Assembly: GCA_900556545.1 (NCBI GenBank)
Contig: USPE01000136.1
Span: 1 to 5,593, forward strand
Direction of reading: 5' to 3'
Length of the DNA stretch: 5,593 bases
From: an uncultured Peptococcaceae bacterium
GTDB lineage: Bacteria > Bacillota > Peptococcia > Peptococcales > Peptococcaceae
This document shows positions 1 to 5,593 of this stretch, piece after piece. The notes beneath the pieces are model-generated. The model had not been told where the DNA came from, did no database searches, and saw nothing but the letters and a program-made list of their open reading frames with translations. Numbering within the stretch: the first letter of the stretch is position 1; each line of letters begins with the position of its first letter. Both the position numbers and the translations under genes were made by a program.

Positions 1-5
1 GAAGA

Positions 6-1784
6 TTAATATGCAAGTAAACCCCCTAATGCGGACCCGCCGGTACCCAGTACCATAGCATCTTTGTTACGCATCGCTACAGAGATTACACGTTTGCCGT
101 TTAATCTGTAGTTGTACAGAGCATCGATGATTTCCCGTTCTAATTCGTATTTGTCAGCTGGATCTACAATACCTGTTTCGTATTTGCCTTTCAGGTTGAT
201 GTAAATCTGGCTGGCACGAGTAGCAACTGCTCTTGTTTTGCTCCAGTCTATTTCTTTCAGGTCGTTGCCGTTTTCATCTTTTTTCAGAACAGTGAAGCCC
301 AGTTCCTGCATCACTTTTACGTTACAACCGAATGCGTCACCGATTAATGGTTTTTCTTCTTCTTCTGGAATCAACAGACCATGGTCGGAGAAGATCATTA
401 CAGTCCAGCCTTCATCTAAATAGTGCAGGAAGCTGCCCAGATAGTCGTCTGTCTGTTTGTATACCCGTTCAATTGCTTCATGGTAGAAGTCCTCTTCTAA
501 TTTATTCATCACTGGACGGTTTTTACCATAGTACCAGAAGAAGTGACCCTGCGCGTCTACATTGTGAATATGGCTGAATACAACCTGATAGCCGTTTTCA
601 TCAATCAGATACTGCATTGCTTTGGACTGCCATTTGCATACTTCTTCCCATGTAGGAATCATAATGCGGTCAACGATTTCTGGGTTATAACCGCCGAAGC
701 ATGGGTTTGGCTGTACATAGCCAACATTTTCAATAACCTGTTTGTACAGGGATTTTGGATGGAACATGCTGTCATTGGCGATATCAAATGCTTTACTCAT
801 CCACAGACGAACGAAGCTGCCGTCTTCAGCCAAATCCATAACCATCATATTACGGTTACCCATTGCTTTTTCTTCTTTATAGATAAATTCATCTAAGATA
901 CCAATTTTGTATTCGTCTTTCTTCAAGGTTACAATTGGTTCTGCATCTTTTTTGCTGTGATAATAAGCAACAGTGTCATATACACCGGCTTCATTTTTCA
1001 GAATCAGGCAAGGTCTTCTTACCAGACCATCGGATGTTACTACATAGAATTCTTTTGCGCCTTCTGGAGCTTCTGCCCAACCGGTAGCCGGTTTAATTGG
1101 AGAATTACATACGTCAGCAGCTGTATCTTCTACCCCATCTTCCCCGTCGGAGTGTTTCAGAATGATGTTTGCCATACTGATACCACTTGACAGCAAACTG
1201 CCAGTATCAAATGTTTCTTCGGCATCTGGAATATCTTCGATTACGCAGCCTGCGCCGGTGTTGTTGGTTGCAGCTGGTTTAAAGATTAATTTTTCAATGC
1301 TTTCTTTTGCTACAACCATTTTTTCCATTTCGATTTTAGCAACACCGGAATTTACAGCACCAGGCTGAGAACCGTCAACTACGTGCAGATTTGGGTTCTG
1401 GCTGGTTGGAGGCCAAGCACTACCTGGCCAGTGCCATACTAATGTTTTCATACCTGCTTCTGCAGTTACATTCCACAATGCTTCTGCATGGCTCAGACGA
1501 GAGTCCAAGTTGTAACAGGCTGTATCTAAATGTTCTGGATCCTGTCTCCAGAAACAGGTGATACCGTGAGTAACAGGTAGAGCGCCGGTAGCCAATGTGG
1601 TCCACAGTGGTGGGGTAATGGTTGGTGGTGTACATACTAACTGCAGATTTTCTCTCTGCGCGCCAGCTTCTACATATTTTTTGATGTTAGGCAGTTTGCC
1701 TTCATCCATAAATTTCTTTGTCAGTCTTGGGTCTAAACCATCTACACCCAGTAATAATACTTTATCGGTATATTGCTTTGCCAT
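6..1784 (-). CDS. Type I phosphodiesterase/nucleotide pyrophosphatase-like hydrolase (alkaline phosphatase superfamily), C-terminally truncated
   Basis: Predicted two-metal hydrolase of phosphate esters, phosphodiesters or pyrophosphates; the substrate cannot be read from the sequence. Of 592 residues, the N-terminal core has the first metal aspartate D15 in GVDGLDP and the probable nucleophile T57 in PTITPPLW, followed by TTLATGALPVTHGI. The second half of the core has D410 and H414 in NVDAQGH, and D467 and H468 in FSDHG. Roughly residues 140-390 form a large insertion between these blocks, possibly a substrate cap. No signal peptide or membrane segment is visible, so it should be cytoplasmic. 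The start at 1784 is chosen because AAGGAG lies 10 bases upstream; the frame stays open to 1862, but that extension has no ribosome site. The family's last metal ligand, a histidine downstream of SDHG, is absent: no histidine occurs after H468. The protein ends in GGSALGGLLAY, where relatives as I recall them continue for roughly 100 residues. It may therefore be inactive or a pseudogene. Family is fairly certain, activity is not. Confidence 0.88.
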   Translation of the reverse strand: MAKQYTDKVLLLGVDGLDPRLTKKFMDEGKLPNIKKYVEAGAQRENLQLVCTPPTITPPLWTTLATGALPVTHGITCFWRQDPEHLDTACYNLDSRLSHAEALWNVTAEAGMKTLVWHWPGSAWPPTSQNPNLHVVDGSQPGAVNSGVAKIEMEKMVVAKESIEKLIFKPAATNNTGAGCVIEDIPDAEETFDTGSLLSSGISMANIILKHSDGEDGVEDTAADVCNSPIKPATGWAEAPEGAKEFYVVTSDGLVRRPCLILKNEAGVYDTVAYYHSKKDAEPIVTLKKDEYKIGILDEFIYKEEKAMGNRNMMVMDLAEDGSFVRLWMSKAFDIANDSMFHPKSLYKQVIENVGYVQPNPCFGGYNPEIVDRIMIPTWEEVCKWQSKAMQYLIDENGYQVVFSHIHNVDAQGHFFWYYGKNRPVMNKLEEDFYHEAIERVYKQTDDYLGSFLHYLDEGWTVMIFSDHGLLIPEEEEKPLIGDAFGCNVKVMQELGFTVLKKDENGNDLKEIDWSKTRAVATRASQIYINLKGKYETGIVDPADKYELEREIIDALYNYRLNGKRVISVAMRNKDAMVLGTGGSALGGLLAY

Positions 1785-1794
1785 GATATAAGCA

Positions 1795-1800
1795 CTCCTT
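1795..1800 (-). promoter_or_regulatory. Ribosome binding site of the phosphodiesterase-like gene
   Basis: On the minus strand AAGGAG lies 10 bases before the ATG at 1784. It decides the start: the more upstream in-frame ATG at 1862 has no comparable purine-rich site. Confidence 0.8.
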
Positions 1801-1877
1801 TTGTTTTTTATATTTATAAAACTTGATTGGGCTTTCTTTTGTCGGCCGACTGAAAACCTCATGTATTTGATGGTTTT

Positions 1878-1906
1878 ATTATACCTATCACGTTCTCTTT
1901 TCGGTA
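1878..1906 (-). promoter_or_regulatory. Probable promoter of the phosphodiesterase-like gene
   Basis: On the minus strand a perfect TATAAT occupies 1883-1878. The hexamer 17 bases upstream (1906-1901, TACCGA) is a very poor -35 box. Transcription would start near 1871 and give a leader of about 87 bases. A perfect -10 with a poor -35 is typical of promoters needing an activator, which fits a divergent LysR regulator. A GTTCT-N9-AGAAC dyad (1892-1910) overlaps the -35 position. The promoter is inferred from sequence only. Confidence 0.6.
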
Positions 1907-1944
1907 GAACCCACTTTTTTGATTTTCAGCCGCCTCTGCTACAA

Positions 1945-1967
1945 TGAAATATTTGTAGCAAATTTCA
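1945..1967. promoter_or_regulatory. Candidate LysR-type operator (T-N11-A dyad)
   Basis: TGAAAT at 1945-1950 and ATTTCA at 1962-1967 form a perfect 6-bp inverted repeat separated by exactly 11 bases, giving the T-N11-A core known for LysR-family binding sites. It lies between the two divergent starts. It is centred about 85 bases upstream of the predicted hydrolase start and about 56 upstream of the predicted regulator start, so it could serve autoregulation, activation of the hydrolase gene, or both. Binding by the neighbouring regulator is inferred. Confidence 0.5.
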
Positions 1968-1996
1968 AAAAGCATCTTCTTTCTGTCTATATTTTT

Positions 1997-2005
1997 TGCT
2001 ATACT
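1997..2005 (+). promoter_or_regulatory. Probable extended -10 promoter of the LysR-family gene
   Basis: TGcTATACT is an extended -10 element with TATACT at 2000-2005. No good -35 box is found 16-18 bases upstream, which the extended TG motif can offset. The start would be near 2012, leaving a leader of about 50 bases. The candidate T-N11-A dyad lies just upstream, in a position suited to autoregulation. Confidence 0.5.
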
Positions 2006-2047
2006 AACTATTAAAAGAAATCGTTTTTTCATTTGTCTTCGTTTTAT

Positions 2048-2053
2048 AAGGAG
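2048..2053 (+). promoter_or_regulatory. Ribosome binding site of the LysR-family gene
   Basis: AAGGAG sits 7 bases upstream of the ATG at 2061, an ideal spacing that supports this start. Confidence 0.8.
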
Positions 2054-2060
2054 TGTATCT

Positions 2061-2987
2061 ATGAATACCATCTATCTGCAATATATTCTGACCATTGCTG
2101 ACTGCCGATCTATCAGCAAAGCAGGGCAGCAGCTAAATCTAAAACAACAATATTTAAGCCATGTGGTAAAGTCTGTAGAAGATGAATTTAACATTCAAAT
2201 TTTTCAGCGGCATTCCCGCGGGCTCAGCATCACCGAAGATGGCTATGTGTTTCTGAATTCCGCCCGACAGATTACAACACTGCTTGACAAAATGCACATG
2301 CAGTATCTTTATCCCAGTAAACAGGCGGAACGCAACGAAGCGCGGACACTGCATTTACAAGTAGCGCCCATGTTATATCCAAACATAGTGAATAAAAGCA
2401 TTGCCGCATATCAAAAATTGTTTACCCAAACCAAAATCAATTACGCTGAAAACTATCTGGAAGACAGCATTCCCTGCATTATGAACCATCCCTATTCCAT
2501 CGGCTTGCAAGTATCCCGTATTCCGCTGGAACAATTAGCTGATACACTGCCTTCTCAAATTAAAATTATAAAGCTTTGTCCCACAGAATTGGCTGTTTTA
2601 ACATCAAAACAAACAGCAATGGAGCTAAATAAAAAAACAATGTCCTTGAACGAATTATTACAGAAAGAACTAATCGCCTTTGCACCCAAAGGCATAGAAG
2701 AATCGGCCATCTACCAGACATTGCTCCCCTTTGGCGAACCGAACATTTCACTGACAGCCGAAAACAGCATTATCTTTATAAATTTATTAGAACAAGGAAA
2801 TTATTTTACCATCGGCTCCTCTCGTTTAACCCAAATTAATAAAAACATTGTGGCCATTCCCATTGAAGAATATTTGCAAACACCTTTATGGAACGTAGCC
2901 TTGATTCAGGAAACCATGTTCAACAATCCTATTATCCGAGACTTTTTAAATATTCTTTTGATGCAGGTAGGCGAACCAACTTTATAA
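2061..2987 (+). CDS. LysR-family transcriptional regulator
   Basis: DNA-binding regulator, expected to act as a cytoplasmic tetramer. The 308-residue length is normal for the family. Residues 1-61 show the LysR winged helix-turn-helix pattern: LQYILTIADCRSISKAGQQL, then LKQQYLSHVVKSVEDEF, IQIFQR, and the wing RGLSITEDG. After a linker helix (about 62-90) residues about 95-300 should form the periplasmic-binding-protein-like effector domain. That half is poorly conserved to my eye, so the inducer cannot be guessed. The gene is divergent from the phosphodiesterase-like gene, with 276 bases between start codons, the arrangement in which LysR regulators usually control the neighbour and themselves. 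A strong terminator follows 5 bases after the stop, so it appears monocistronic and separate from the downstream amidohydrolase. Family assignment is firm; target and ligand are inferred or unknown. Confidence 0.93.
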   Translation: MNTIYLQYILTIADCRSISKAGQQLNLKQQYLSHVVKSVEDEFNIQIFQRHSRGLSITEDGYVFLNSARQITTLLDKMHMQYLYPSKQAERNEARTLHLQVAPMLYPNIVNKSIAAYQKLFTQTKINYAENYLEDSIPCIMNHPYSIGLQVSRIPLEQLADTLPSQIKIIKLCPTELAVLTSKQTAMELNKKTMSLNELLQKELIAFAPKGIEESAIYQTLLPFGEPNISLTAENSIIFINLLEQGNYFTIGSSRLTQINKNIVAIPIEEYLQTPLWNVALIQETMFNNPIIRDFLNILLMQVGEPTL

Positions 2988-2992
2988 CAGCA

Positions 2993-3041
2993 AAAAAAGC
3001 CAAAGTAAAAAACGGAATCAGTTTTTTGCTTTGGCTTTTTT
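2993..3041 (+). terminator. Intrinsic terminator after the LysR-family gene
   Basis: A 21-bp stem (2993-3013 with 3021-3041, one T-G wobble) closes a 7-base loop, GGAATCA. The GC part is GCCAAAG/CTTTGGC, and the outer arm provides the terminal T run (3036-3041). Because the left arm starts with an A run, it could also stop transcription on the minus strand, though no minus-strand gene runs into it here. Confidence 0.92.
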
Positions 3042-3104
3042 GTATTCTGCCGATACATTGTTAAGAAAATATCCATCACATTGTAACAAATTCTTAAACA
3101 TCTA

Positions 3105-3134
3105 TTGACAATGTGCATGAGCACAACTTATACT
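3105..3134 (+). promoter_or_regulatory. Near-consensus promoter of the amidohydrolase gene
   Basis: A perfect TTGACA at 3105-3110 is followed after 18 bases by TATACT (3129-3134), or after 17 bases by TTATAC. Transcription should start near 3141, giving a leader of about 146 bases. The core elements look strong, so regulation is probably by repression or in the leader; operator-like dyads overlap both the spacer and the -10 box. Confidence 0.75.
3112..3125. promoter_or_regulatory. Candidate operator between the -35 and -10 boxes
   Basis: TGTGC-ATGA-GCACA is a perfect 5-bp inverted repeat lying wholly in the promoter spacer, where a bound protein would block or re-shape RNA polymerase binding. 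The arms resemble CRP-type half-sites, but the spacing is 4 rather than 6 bases. The binding protein is unknown. Confidence 0.4.
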
Positions 3135-3156
3135 AAATATATAAGTTATACTTATA
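3125..3156. repeat. Three alternating ACTTATA motifs over the -10 and start region
   Basis: ACTTATA occurs at 3126-3132, inverted as TATAAGT at 3140-3146, and again direct at 3150-3156. The first pair makes a perfect 8-bp dyad (AACTTATA, 7-base gap, TATAAGTT); the second makes ATAAGT-TAT-ACTTAT. The cluster spans the -10 box and predicted start site, as expected for a repressor operator. AT richness makes part of the match easier by chance, but three ordered copies are unlikely to be random. Confidence 0.5.
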
Positions 3157-3194
3157 AAATTTATTTTTTATCCATGGCACATGTTATATCCAAT

Positions 3195-3249
3195 AAGGAG
3201 GCACAGCATTCAGGATCGGCCGCTGATAAAACAATATTTTTATGATTGA
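3195..3249 (+). promoter_or_regulatory. Orphan Shine-Dalgarno with possible 13-codon leader ORF
   Basis: A perfect AAGGAGG (3195-3201) lies in the amidohydrolase leader. No ATG, GTG or TTG lies at a usable distance after it. The only weak start candidate is ATT at 3208, 6 bases downstream, which would give IQDRPLIKQYFYD and a TGA at 3247-3249. The element ends 37 bases before the real start codon. It could be a leader peptide with a rare start, a ribosome standby site, or a remnant. I am not sure it is translated. Confidence 0.3.
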
Positions 3250-3273
3250 TATCATTTTGCACGGCTATACAAG

Positions 3274-3279
3274 AGGAGG
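3274..3279 (+). promoter_or_regulatory. Ribosome binding site of the amidohydrolase gene
   Basis: AGGAGG is 7 bases upstream of the ATG at 3287. It selects this start over the in-frame ATG at 3242, which has no ribosome site and would put charged extra residues before the signal peptide, and over the ATG at 3305. Confidence 0.85.
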
Positions 3280-3286
3280 AGAGATT

Positions 3287-3376
3287 ATGTATCAAAACAG
3301 TAACATGAAAAAGGGGTTAAGCATTTTATGTATTGCATTTTTACTTTTAACACTGTTTCCAATGGCAACATTCGCT
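3287..3376 (+). other. Sec signal peptide of the amidohydrolase
   Basis: Residues 1-30: a short polar N-region ending in KKG, a hydrophobic stretch LSILCIAFLLLTLF, then PMATFA before ADEET. Cleavage is expected after A30 (T at -3, A at -1). The cysteine at 15 sits inside the hydrophobic core without a lipobox, so a lipoprotein is unlikely. Confidence 0.85.
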
Positions 3377-5338
3377 GCCGATGAAGAAACCATTGACTTA
3401 AGCAAGTACAAAAATACCAGTTATTATTACAATGGTACTATCATCACTGTGGACGAAGAGCAGGGCGAAGATGCCGAGGGTAATCCAATCTATGCCAAAG
3501 CTGTTATCGTTGGCGACGGTAAAATCGCAGCGGTAGCTTATACCGATGCTGAGGCAGAAGTGTTAGCTAACACAGTGCAGAAATACAACTGCCGCCGTAT
3601 CGACTTAAAAGGGCAGACCATGATTCCTGCATTTGTTGACCCACATGGTCATATTGATATGGTTGACCAATACTACAGCGCATCTCCGGCCAGAGATATT
3701 GTCAGCCTGGAAATGCTGGTAGAACAGGGCCAAAAAGATTTTAACACCTGGCTGAACGACAAAACCTATGATGACGTTTACGGCCCTACAGAACCTGGTG
3801 GAAAATTCTGGTTTGTTACCCATGGATTTGACAACACTGCATTCAAAACTGACAATTTCGATAAAGAAGCCTATGCAATGCCAACCAAAGATATTCTGGA
3901 CAAAATTTCTACCGAATATCCTATCATCTATATCCACGCCAGCAACCATTTATGCGGCGTAAACTCTCTGGGCCTGGAACTGCTGAGCGAAAAAATGGAA
4001 GCGCTGAAAACAGCCGCTCCGCAACAGTATGCTTACTTCAATCCGGAAATCAACTGGGATAAAGATGAAAACGGCGAATATACCGGTATTTTAAGAGAAG
4101 GCGGTTTCTATTCCTTATATATGGCAGAACCGGTATTAACCGATCCTTCCCGCACCAGAATTGCTGATCCGGCCGGTACATTGGCAAACGCAATGGATAC
4201 TTATGCCGGTTATGGCATGACCACTGCTGTTGGCGGCGGCGGTTTAAAAATGGCAGAATTAACTGCGCAGATTCCAAACAACGAACAGATTATCGATATC
4301 AACAATGTAGCCAGTTATGAAAACAAAAAAGTATTTGAGGGCTATACAAGTGCTACCTCTCCGCGTAATGAAAACAACCTGCGTTTTCATTGTATTAAAA
4401 TTTTCCTGGACGGTTCCCCACAAGGTAAAACTGCCTGGTTTGCAGTAGATGAAACTGATCCTTCCGGCGGCGGTTACTACAGAGATACCCATGAAACTCT
4501 GCTGGACGGCAAAACCAACGCCTGGTGGTATGGAGAAGCAGAAGGTAAAAAAATGGACAGCAAAGTGCTGACTGCACAATTCGCAGACTGCATTCAATCT
4601 GATTTGCAGTTCACCTGCCATACCAACGGTACCGGCGCAATTCAGCAGTTTATTGATTGCTACCGCGATGCCTTAAAACAGTGCGGCATTGATATTAACG
4701 ATCCAAAAGAAATTGCAGCTGTACAGGATCGCATTCGTCCGGTTCTGATTCATGCGCAGACTATCACTATGGACCAGATTGAAGAATGCAAAGCGTTGGG
4801 CATTAATATGTCCTTCTTTGTAGACCATGTTTATTACTACGGTGACTATCATCTGTACTCCACATTAGGACCGGTGAGAGGTCAGTTAGTAAGCCCAATG
4901 GCTACTGCAATGGCTGATGACAAAATTAACGTAACCGTACATCAGGATGCACCAATCTCTACACCGGATATGGTATTCTCCATTTACAATGCAGCAAACC
5001 GTATCACCAGAGATGGGCAGGCAATCGGCCGCGGCTCTGCAGACGGCAGCAGCGATAACGATGCTCGCATTACCGACTGGCAGAATAAAAAATATGATAC
5101 ACAGGATGAACGCATCAGCGCCTATGACGCTCTGAAAACCACCACCATCAACGGCGCATGGCAGCACTTTGAAGAAAACCAGAAAGGCTCCATCACAGTG
5201 GGTAAACAGGCTGACTTTGTAATCCTGAATGTGAATCTGCTGTCCGATGAATTCCTGGGCTTAACACCATTGGAAGTAAAGAACGGTTCGTTTATTGAAC
5301 AGACCATTAATAATGGCCGTGTGATCTACGATAAATAA
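3287..5338 (+). CDS. Secreted metal-dependent amidohydrolase, YtcJ-like (amidohydrolase family 3)
   Basis: Predicted metal-dependent hydrolase of C-N (amide or imide-like) bonds, exported through Sec; substrate unknown. The 683-residue protein begins with a signal peptide (K8-K9, hydrophobic core 11-26, likely cleavage after A30). A beta-sandwich strand follows (NGTIITVDE; AVIVGDGKIAAV), then the barrel begins at MIPAFVDPHGH with metal ligands H120 and H122. Further family landmarks are H221 and N226 (NHLCGVNS), K371 in KIFLDGSPQGKTAWF, H445 in CHTNG, H489 in RPVLIHAQ, the FVDHVYYYGDYH block (507-522), and D554 in VHQDAP. The C-terminal sandwich ends with GSITVGKQADFVIL. All expected catalytic blocks are present, so it looks intact. 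There is no lipobox, LPXTG or membrane anchor, so it should be free outside the membrane or in a periplasm. It is transcribed alone from its own promoter, terminating at 5484-5526. Family is firm; secretion is likely. Confidence 0.93.
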   Translation: MYQNSNMKKGLSILCIAFLLLTLFPMATFAADEETIDLSKYKNTSYYYNGTIITVDEEQGEDAEGNPIYAKAVIVGDGKIAAVAYTDAEAEVLANTVQKYNCRRIDLKGQTMIPAFVDPHGHIDMVDQYYSASPARDIVSLEMLVEQGQKDFNTWLNDKTYDDVYGPTEPGGKFWFVTHGFDNTAFKTDNFDKEAYAMPTKDILDKISTEYPIIYIHASNHLCGVNSLGLELLSEKMEALKTAAPQQYAYFNPEINWDKDENGEYTGILREGGFYSLYMAEPVLTDPSRTRIADPAGTLANAMDTYAGYGMTTAVGGGGLKMAELTAQIPNNEQIIDINNVASYENKKVFEGYTSATSPRNENNLRFHCIKIFLDGSPQGKTAWFAVDETDPSGGGYYRDTHETLLDGKTNAWWYGEAEGKKMDSKVLTAQFADCIQSDLQFTCHTNGTGAIQQFIDCYRDALKQCGIDINDPKEIAAVQDRIRPVLIHAQTITMDQIEECKALGINMSFFVDHVYYYGDYHLYSTLGPVRGQLVSPMATAMADDKINVTVHQDAPISTPDMVFSIYNAANRITRDGQAIGRGSADGSSDNDARITDWQNKKYDTQDERISAYDALKTTTINGAWQHFEENQKGSITVGKQADFVILNVNLLSDEFLGLTPLEVKNGSFIEQTINNGRVIYDK

Positions 5339-5339
5339 G

Positions 5340-5367
5340 TTAAGTTTTCATATGATGATAAACTTAA
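5340..5367 (+). other. Hairpin directly after the amidohydrolase stop
   Basis: TTAAGTTT (5340-5347) pairs perfectly with AAACTTAA (5360-5367). TCAT (5348-5351) and ATGA (5355-5358) extend the stem past one bulged T, leaving a 3-base loop. No T run follows, so it is probably not a terminator itself; it could protect the 3' end of the mRNA. Confidence 0.45.
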
Positions 5368-5483
5368 TTCCATTGTTTGTAATGTTCCATCATTGAGGGG
5401 TTATTTGCAATTCATTTGGTTAATAACTATGTTTCACACTAAACATCCATGTTGCTGTAAATCGGCTAACACAAAGGTTCTAT

Positions 5484-5526
5484 AATAAATGTTGGGGTAG
5501 CGATTATCCCGACATTTATTTTTTTT
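5484..5526 (+). terminator. Intrinsic terminator of the amidohydrolase transcript
   Basis: A 16-bp stem pairs 5484-5499 with 5505-5520 (core TGTTGGGG/CCCGACA with two G-T wobbles) around the loop GCGAT. A run of eight T residues follows at 5519-5526. It lies 145 bases after the stop codon. The span between (about 5370-5480) has no credible gene. On the opposite strand no T run follows, so it works rightward only. Confidence 0.88.
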
Positions 5527-5593
5527 ATAGAAAATAATAAAAAAGAGAGCAAAAATGAAGGAAATCCATTAGAATAAAGTTGACTAGACCATT

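Noticed and set aside
1841..1850. Perfect 10-bp palindrome GTCGGCCGAC in the leader of the leftward gene, with a shared TCGGCCG also at 3216-3222
   Set aside because: About five perfect 10-bp palindromes are expected by chance in a window of this size, and it does not extend into flanking symmetry; the shared 7-mer alone is weak.
1785..1862. 26-residue N-terminal extension of the phosphodiesterase-like ORF
   Set aside because: No ribosome site precedes the ATG at 1862. The extension is lysine/serine rich without family similarity, and AAGGAG clearly serves the ATG at 1784.
3242..3286. 15-residue N-terminal extension of the amidohydrolase ORF
   Set aside because: No ribosome site precedes the ATG at 3242, while AGGAGG is ideally placed for 3287, which also gives a normal signal peptide.
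3605..3949. 114-codon open frame on the minus strand inside the amidohydrolase gene, and similar antisense frames elsewhere
   Set aside because: They lie opposite well-supported coding sequence, lack ribosome sites and recognisable motifs, and are best explained as shadow frames.
5452..5486. TTGCTG and TATAAT as a possible rightward promoter
   Set aside because: The spacing is 23 bases, too long, and transcription would begin inside the terminator hairpin; the TATAAT is explained by the AT-rich foot of that stem.
5555..5572. Short ORF ATG-AAG-GAA-ATC-CAT-TAG after the terminator
   Set aside because: Only five codons, with no convincing ribosome site or promoter in front of it.
5580..5585. 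TTGACT as a -35 box of a gene beyond the window
   Set aside because: The window ends 8 bases later, so no -10 box can be assessed.

Overview
The window looks like a low-to-mid GC chromosomal segment from an anaerobic Bacillota-type bacterium. The evidence is strong AGGAG/AGGAGG ribosome binding sites, AT-rich promoters with near-consensus TTGACA and TATAAT/TATACT boxes, and stem-loop plus T-tract terminators. Negativicutes or Clostridia would fit, but nothing here fixes the genus. I see no tRNA, rRNA, CRISPR array, insertion sequence or phage gene.

Layout: (1) 6-1784, minus strand, a cytoplasmic type I phosphodiesterase/nucleotide-pyrophosphatase-like hydrolase of the alkaline phosphatase superfamily. 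It stops unusually early and lacks the last metal-binding histidine, so it may be a broken gene. (2) 1785-2060, a divergent control region with a promoter for each direction and a TGAAAT-N11-ATTTCA dyad of the LysR T-N11-A type. (3) 2061-2987, plus strand, a LysR-family regulator closed by a strong 21-bp-stem terminator. (4) 3042-3286, a regulatory region and long leader with a near-consensus promoter. Two dyads and a three-copy ACTTATA motif overlap this promoter, and the leader carries a Shine-Dalgarno sequence with no normal start codon. (5) 3287-5338, plus strand, a complete secreted amidohydrolase of the YtcJ-like amidohydrolase family 3. (6) 5339-5593, non-coding, holding one hairpin just after the stop and a clear terminator at 5484-5526; the last 67 bases show nothing supportable.

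Functional reading: the regulator and the phosphodiesterase-like gene form a classic divergent LysR/target pair, so control of the hydrolase by the regulator is the simplest inference. The amidohydrolase is a separate transcription unit with its own promoter and operator-like repeats. A shared substrate or pathway for the two hydrolases is not shown by the sequence. No clearly new multi-gene system is visible. The points most worth checking are the truncated active site of the first gene and the dense control region in front of the amidohydrolase.
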